Shown here: piece by piece, positions 61,305-64,000 of the stretch
Layout of the letters: each line of letters begins with the position of its first letter
Numbering within the stretch: position 1 is the first letter of the stretch
Assembly (NCBI RefSeq): GCF_036199905.1
Contig: NZ_CP108109.1
Span: 5,207,501-5,271,500, forward strand
DNA length: 64,000 bases
Direction of reading: 5' to 3'
DNA from: Streptomyces sp. NBC_00223
GTDB lineage: Bacteria > Actinomycetota > Actinomycetes > Streptomycetales > Streptomycetaceae
The notes under the pieces: generated by a model
Told to the model about the DNA's origin: nothing
What the model saw: the letters and a program-made list of their open reading frames with translations, nothing else
The model's database searches: none
Position numbers and translations under genes: made by a program

Positions 61305-64000
61305 CTACTTGATCGCCTCCGCGACCTCGTGGACCCCCGGGGCCTGGAGGAACGAGTAGTGGTCCCCGGGCACGGTCACCGTCCGCGCCCCGGCGCCGAG
61401 CAGCGCCGTCCACCGGTCGGTCATGTCGAACGACCCGTCGGCGGTGACCACCACGGTCGGCGCCTTCACCGGCGCCGGGCGGTGGCCGCCGATCAGCCGC
61501 AGATGCGCCTTGAACACCTCGAAGCGGCTCTCGATGTCGGCCCGCACCTCGGCCAGGTCGCCCGAGCCCGCGGTCAGCCTCTCGCCCAGCCACTCCAGTT
61601 GCTCGGTCACGGTCGCGGTCTCCGGGTTCGGCGGGTCGCCCGCGTCCGGCCCGAGCGCCCGGGCGGCGTCGAGGACGAACTGCGCCGCGAAGTCGTTCTC
61701 CGAGGCGCCCGTGACGTCCGGCGGCTCGATCGGCGTGTCGAGCAGACCCACCAGCGACACCTCGGCGCCCGCCGCCTCGAACCTGCGGGCCGCCTCCAGC
61801 GCCACCAGACCGCCCATCGACCAGCCGGCCAGCCGGTAGGGGCCGGCGGGCTGCGCGGCGCGGATCGCCTCGACGTAACGGGTCACCATCGCGTCCAGGT
61901 TCGCGGCCGGGGAGGTGCCCGGCCGGACCCCGGCGGCCTCGACGCCGTACACCTTGTAGCGGCTGCCCAGGTCCTTGGCCAGGTTCACGAAGGCGTAGAC
62001 CGTGCCGCCGACCGCGTGGACCAGGTACAGCGGGTCCTCGCCCGGGCCGTCGGTCAGCGCTACCAGCGGTCCGGAGGCCGGGACGGAAGGAGCGGCGGCG
62101 GTGCCGCCGCCCTCCACCGAGGCCAGCAGCGCCGCCGCCTCGTCCTCGGACAGCTGCCCGAGCTCGTCCAGGTCGATCTCGTCGAGGCTGGTGTCCTCAA
62201 GACCGTGCTTCTTGGTCAGCGCCGAGGTCAGCTGCGCGGGCGTCGGCGCCAGGAAGATCGCGGTCACATCGGTGTCGACGGCCAGGTCCTTGCGCAGCCG
62301 GGTGATCAGCTGCATGGCCTGGAGCGAGTTGCCGCCGAGGTCGAAGAAGTTGTTCTCGATGCCGACCCGGTCCAGATTGAGCACGCTGGCGTACATGTCG
62401 ACCAGGACGGTCTCCACCAGCGTGCGCGGCGCCACGTAGTCGGCCCCGGTGTCCGCGCTGTCGGGCGACGGCAGCGCCGAGCGGTCGACCTTGCCGTTCG
62501 CGTTGAGCGGGAACTTGTCCAGGATCACCAGGTGGGTGGGGACCATGTACGCGGGCAGGTGCTCGGCCAGGTGCACCCGCAGCTCGGCCTGCGAGACCGC
62601 CGGGAGGTCCGGCGCGGACCGGGCGTACCCGACGAGGTTCTTCTGCCCCGCCTGGTCCTCCACGACCAGGATCGCGGCCTGCGCGACGGACGGGTGGGAG
62701 GCCAGTACGGCTTCGATCTCGCCCAGCTCCACCCGCAGTCCGCGGATCTTGACCTGGTCGTCGAACCGGCCGAGGAACTGCAGATTGCCGTCGGGCAGCC
62801 GGCGGGCCAGGTCACCGGTCTTGTACATCCGCGCGTCCGGCGCCTTGCCGAACGGGTCGTGGACGAACCGCTCGGCGGTCAGCTCCGGCCGGTTGAGGTA
62901 GCCGCGGGTCACGCTCGCCCCGCCGATGTGCAGCTCGCCCGCGACCCCGACCGGCACCGGGTTGAGGTGCTTGTCGAGCACGTACGCGGTGTAGTTGGTC
63001 AGCGGCAGGCCGATCGGCGGCGGGTCGATGCCGTTGTCGTGGCACTCGGCCATGGTGGAGCCGACGGTCGTCTCGGTCGGGCCGTAGCCGTTGATGAACT
63101 TCATCCCGGGCCGGGCCCAGCTGCGCACCAGCTCGGAGGAGAACGCCTCCCCGCCCGCGATGACCACCCGCAGGCTGGGGAACTGCTCGTCGGCGAGCAG
63201 GTTGAGCACCGCGGGCGGCAGGCACATGAAGGTGATGCCCTCGCCGCGGATCAGCTCGGCCAGCCGGGGCGGCGAGAGCAGCGTCTCGGTGGTGCCCAGC
63301 ACCAGAGTCGCGCCCGAGAGCAGCGCGCCGAACATGTCGAGCACCGACACGTCGAAGTTGAGCGAGGCGAACTGGAGAATCCGGTCGCCCGGTCCCAGCG
63401 GCCAGTGCTCGATCTCCGCGGTCGCGAAGTTGACCGCCTGGCGGTGCTCGACCACCACTCCTTTGGGCCGGCCGGTCGAGCCGGAGGTGTAGATGACATA
63501 GGCGACGTTGGCGGGGTCGGCGGCCACCTCGACATTGGAGCCGTCGAGCGCGGACAGCCCGTCCCACTCCCGGTCCAGGTTCACCACGGTCACCGAACCG
63601 GTGGGCACCGCGGCCTGGCTGGCCTCGTCGGTGAGCACCACGGACATCGCGGCGTCCTCGACCATGAAGGACAGCCGGTCGGCCGGGTACTCCGGGTCCA
63701 GCGGCACATAGCCGCCGCCCGCCTTGAGGATGCCCAGCAGGCCCGCCATCCGCCGCGCGGAGCGCTGCATGCTGACGCCGACCAGCACCTCGGGGCCGAC
63801 ACCCAGGTCACGCAGCCGCCGGGCGATCCGGTTGGCCTGCGCGTTCAGTTCGGCGTACGTCACGCCGGCGCCGGCCAGCTCCACCGCGACCGCGTCGGGG
63901 TGGGCGTCGACCTGCGACTCGAACTTCTGGTGCAGATTCCAGTCGGGGAACTCCACCGCGGTGTCGTTCCACTCGACGATCTCCTGCCGCAGCTCGGCCT
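61305..64000 (-). CDS. Non-ribosomal peptide synthetase, terminal A-PCP-TE module (5' part outside window)
   Basis: The frame stays open through the window edge (GTG 63956 is internal; upstream residues ELRQEIVEWNDTA are the usual end of a condensation domain). Visible order: adenylation domain with YTSGSTGRPKGVVVEH (A3), INGYGPTETT (A5), YKTGDLARRLPDGNLQFLGR (A7-A8) and NGKVDRSAL (A10); carrier domain with FFDLGGNSLQAMQL (phosphopantetheine Ser); and a type I thioesterase with LAGWSMGGLVALEAA and a C-terminal GDHYSFL His. By GrsA alignment the specificity residues read D-V-L-C-I-G-G-V-G-K, which I do not assign. This enzyme releases the final peptide of an unknown product. Confidence 0.95.
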   Translation of the reverse strand, partial: AELRQEIVEWNDTAVEFPDWNLHQKFESQVDAHPDAVAVELAGAGVTYAELNAQANRIARRLRDLGVGPEVLVGVSMQRSARRMAGLLGILKAGGGYVPLDPEYPADRLSFMVEDAAMSVVLTDEASQAAVPTGSVTVVNLDREWDGLSALDGSNVEVAADPANVAYVIYTSGSTGRPKGVVVEHRQAVNFATAEIEHWPLGPGDRILQFASLNFDVSVLDMFGALLSGATLVLGTTETLLSPPRLAELIRGEGITFMCLPPAVLNLLADEQFPSLRVVIAGGEAFSSELVRSWARPGMKFINGYGPTETTVGSTMAECHDNGIDPPPIGLPLTNYTAYVLDKHLNPVPVGVAGELHIGGASVTRGYLNRPELTAERFVHDPFGKAPDARMYKTGDLARRLPDGNLQFLGRFDDQVKIRGLRVELGEIEAVLASHPSVAQAAILVVEDQAGQKNLVGYARSAPDLPAVSQAELRVHLAEHLPAYMVPTHLVILDKFPLNANGKVDRSALPSPDSADTGADYVAPRTLVETVLVDMYASVLNLDRVGIENNFFDLGGNSLQAMQLITRLRKDLAVDTDVTAIFLAPTPAQLTSALTKKHGLEDTSLDEIDLDELGQLSEDEAAALLASVEGGGTAAAPSVPASGPLVALTDGPGEDPLYLVHAVGGTVYAFVNLAKDLGSRYKVYGVEAAGVRPGTSPAANLDAMVTRYVEAIRAAQPAGPYRLAGWSMGGLVALEAARRFEAAGAEVSLVGLLDTPIEPPDVTGASENDFAAQFVLDAARALGPDAGDPPNPETATVTEQLEWLGERLTAGSGDLAEVRADIESRFEVFKAHLRLIGGHRPAPVKAPTVVVTADGSFDMTDRWTALLGAGARTVTVPGDHYSFLQAPGVHEVAEAIK

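Overview
The window is very GC-rich, with GTG/TTG starts, purine-rich Shine-Dalgarno sites, ATGA overlaps and a housekeeping order (NlpC/P60 hydrolases - pcrA - icmB - MoxR/VWA island - sucCD - purNH - folD - mdh - trpS) typical of a Streptomyces chromosome. One TTA codon sits in a regulator, as in bldA-controlled Streptomyces genes. No tRNA, rRNA, CRISPR array, insertion sequence or phage gene was seen.

Region 1 (1-12.3 kb) is an accessory gene cluster that looks like a ribosomal-peptide (RiPP) pathway. Four small plus-strand genes (the first cut by the window edge) encode peptides with a nearly invariant leader (DLM-A/G-G-Y..AY.TPNAVLQE) and variable, cysteine-free cores in which Ser/Thr alternates with bulky hydrophobic residues. 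Around them are two LuxR-type regulators (one with a TTA codon), a degenerate SDR-like protein, a small secreted or membrane protein with ADFVWP repeats, an ABC exporter, a luciferase-like F420-type oxidoreductase, a HopA1-like lyase and an APH-fold kinase. Kinase + HopA1 + F420H2 reductase is the tool set known from class V lanthipeptides (lexapeptide LxmK/LxmY/LxmJ) for Ser phosphorylation, elimination to dehydroalanine and reduction to D-Ala. The cores have no Cys and I see no cyclase, so my inference is a linear peptide with alternating L-hydrophobic and D-Ala/D-Abu residues, like gramicidin or polytheonamide. This is the strongest novelty candidate.

Region 2 (12.3-24 kb) is chromosomal core: three paralogous secreted NlpC/P60 hydrolases (the middle one behind a ydaO-type c-di-AMP riboswitch), a methyltransferase, the helicase PcrA, a membrane-anchored M23 peptidase, a lipase-like hydrolase and an orphan isobutyryl-CoA mutase small subunit.

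Region 3 (24.2-33 kb) is a five-gene island: DUF5691-type protein, SWIM zinc-finger protein, MoxR AAA+ ATPase, DUF5682-type protein and VWA protein. A perfect 13-bp inverted repeat lies between its divergent arms.

Region 4 (33-53.2 kb) carries central metabolism (sucCD, purNH, folD, mdh, rocD, trpS) with interspersed membrane and regulatory genes and several non-coding tandem-repeat patches.

Region 5 (53.2-61.3 kb) holds a 2'-5' RNA ligase-like protein and a decaprenylphosphoryl-arabinose type locus (dprE2-dprE1 divergent from PAP2-UbiA-GtrA), followed by YihY, a D-Ala-D-Ala carboxypeptidase and a small membrane protein. Region 6 (61.3 kb to the end) is the terminal A-PCP-TE part of an NRPS that runs out of the window.
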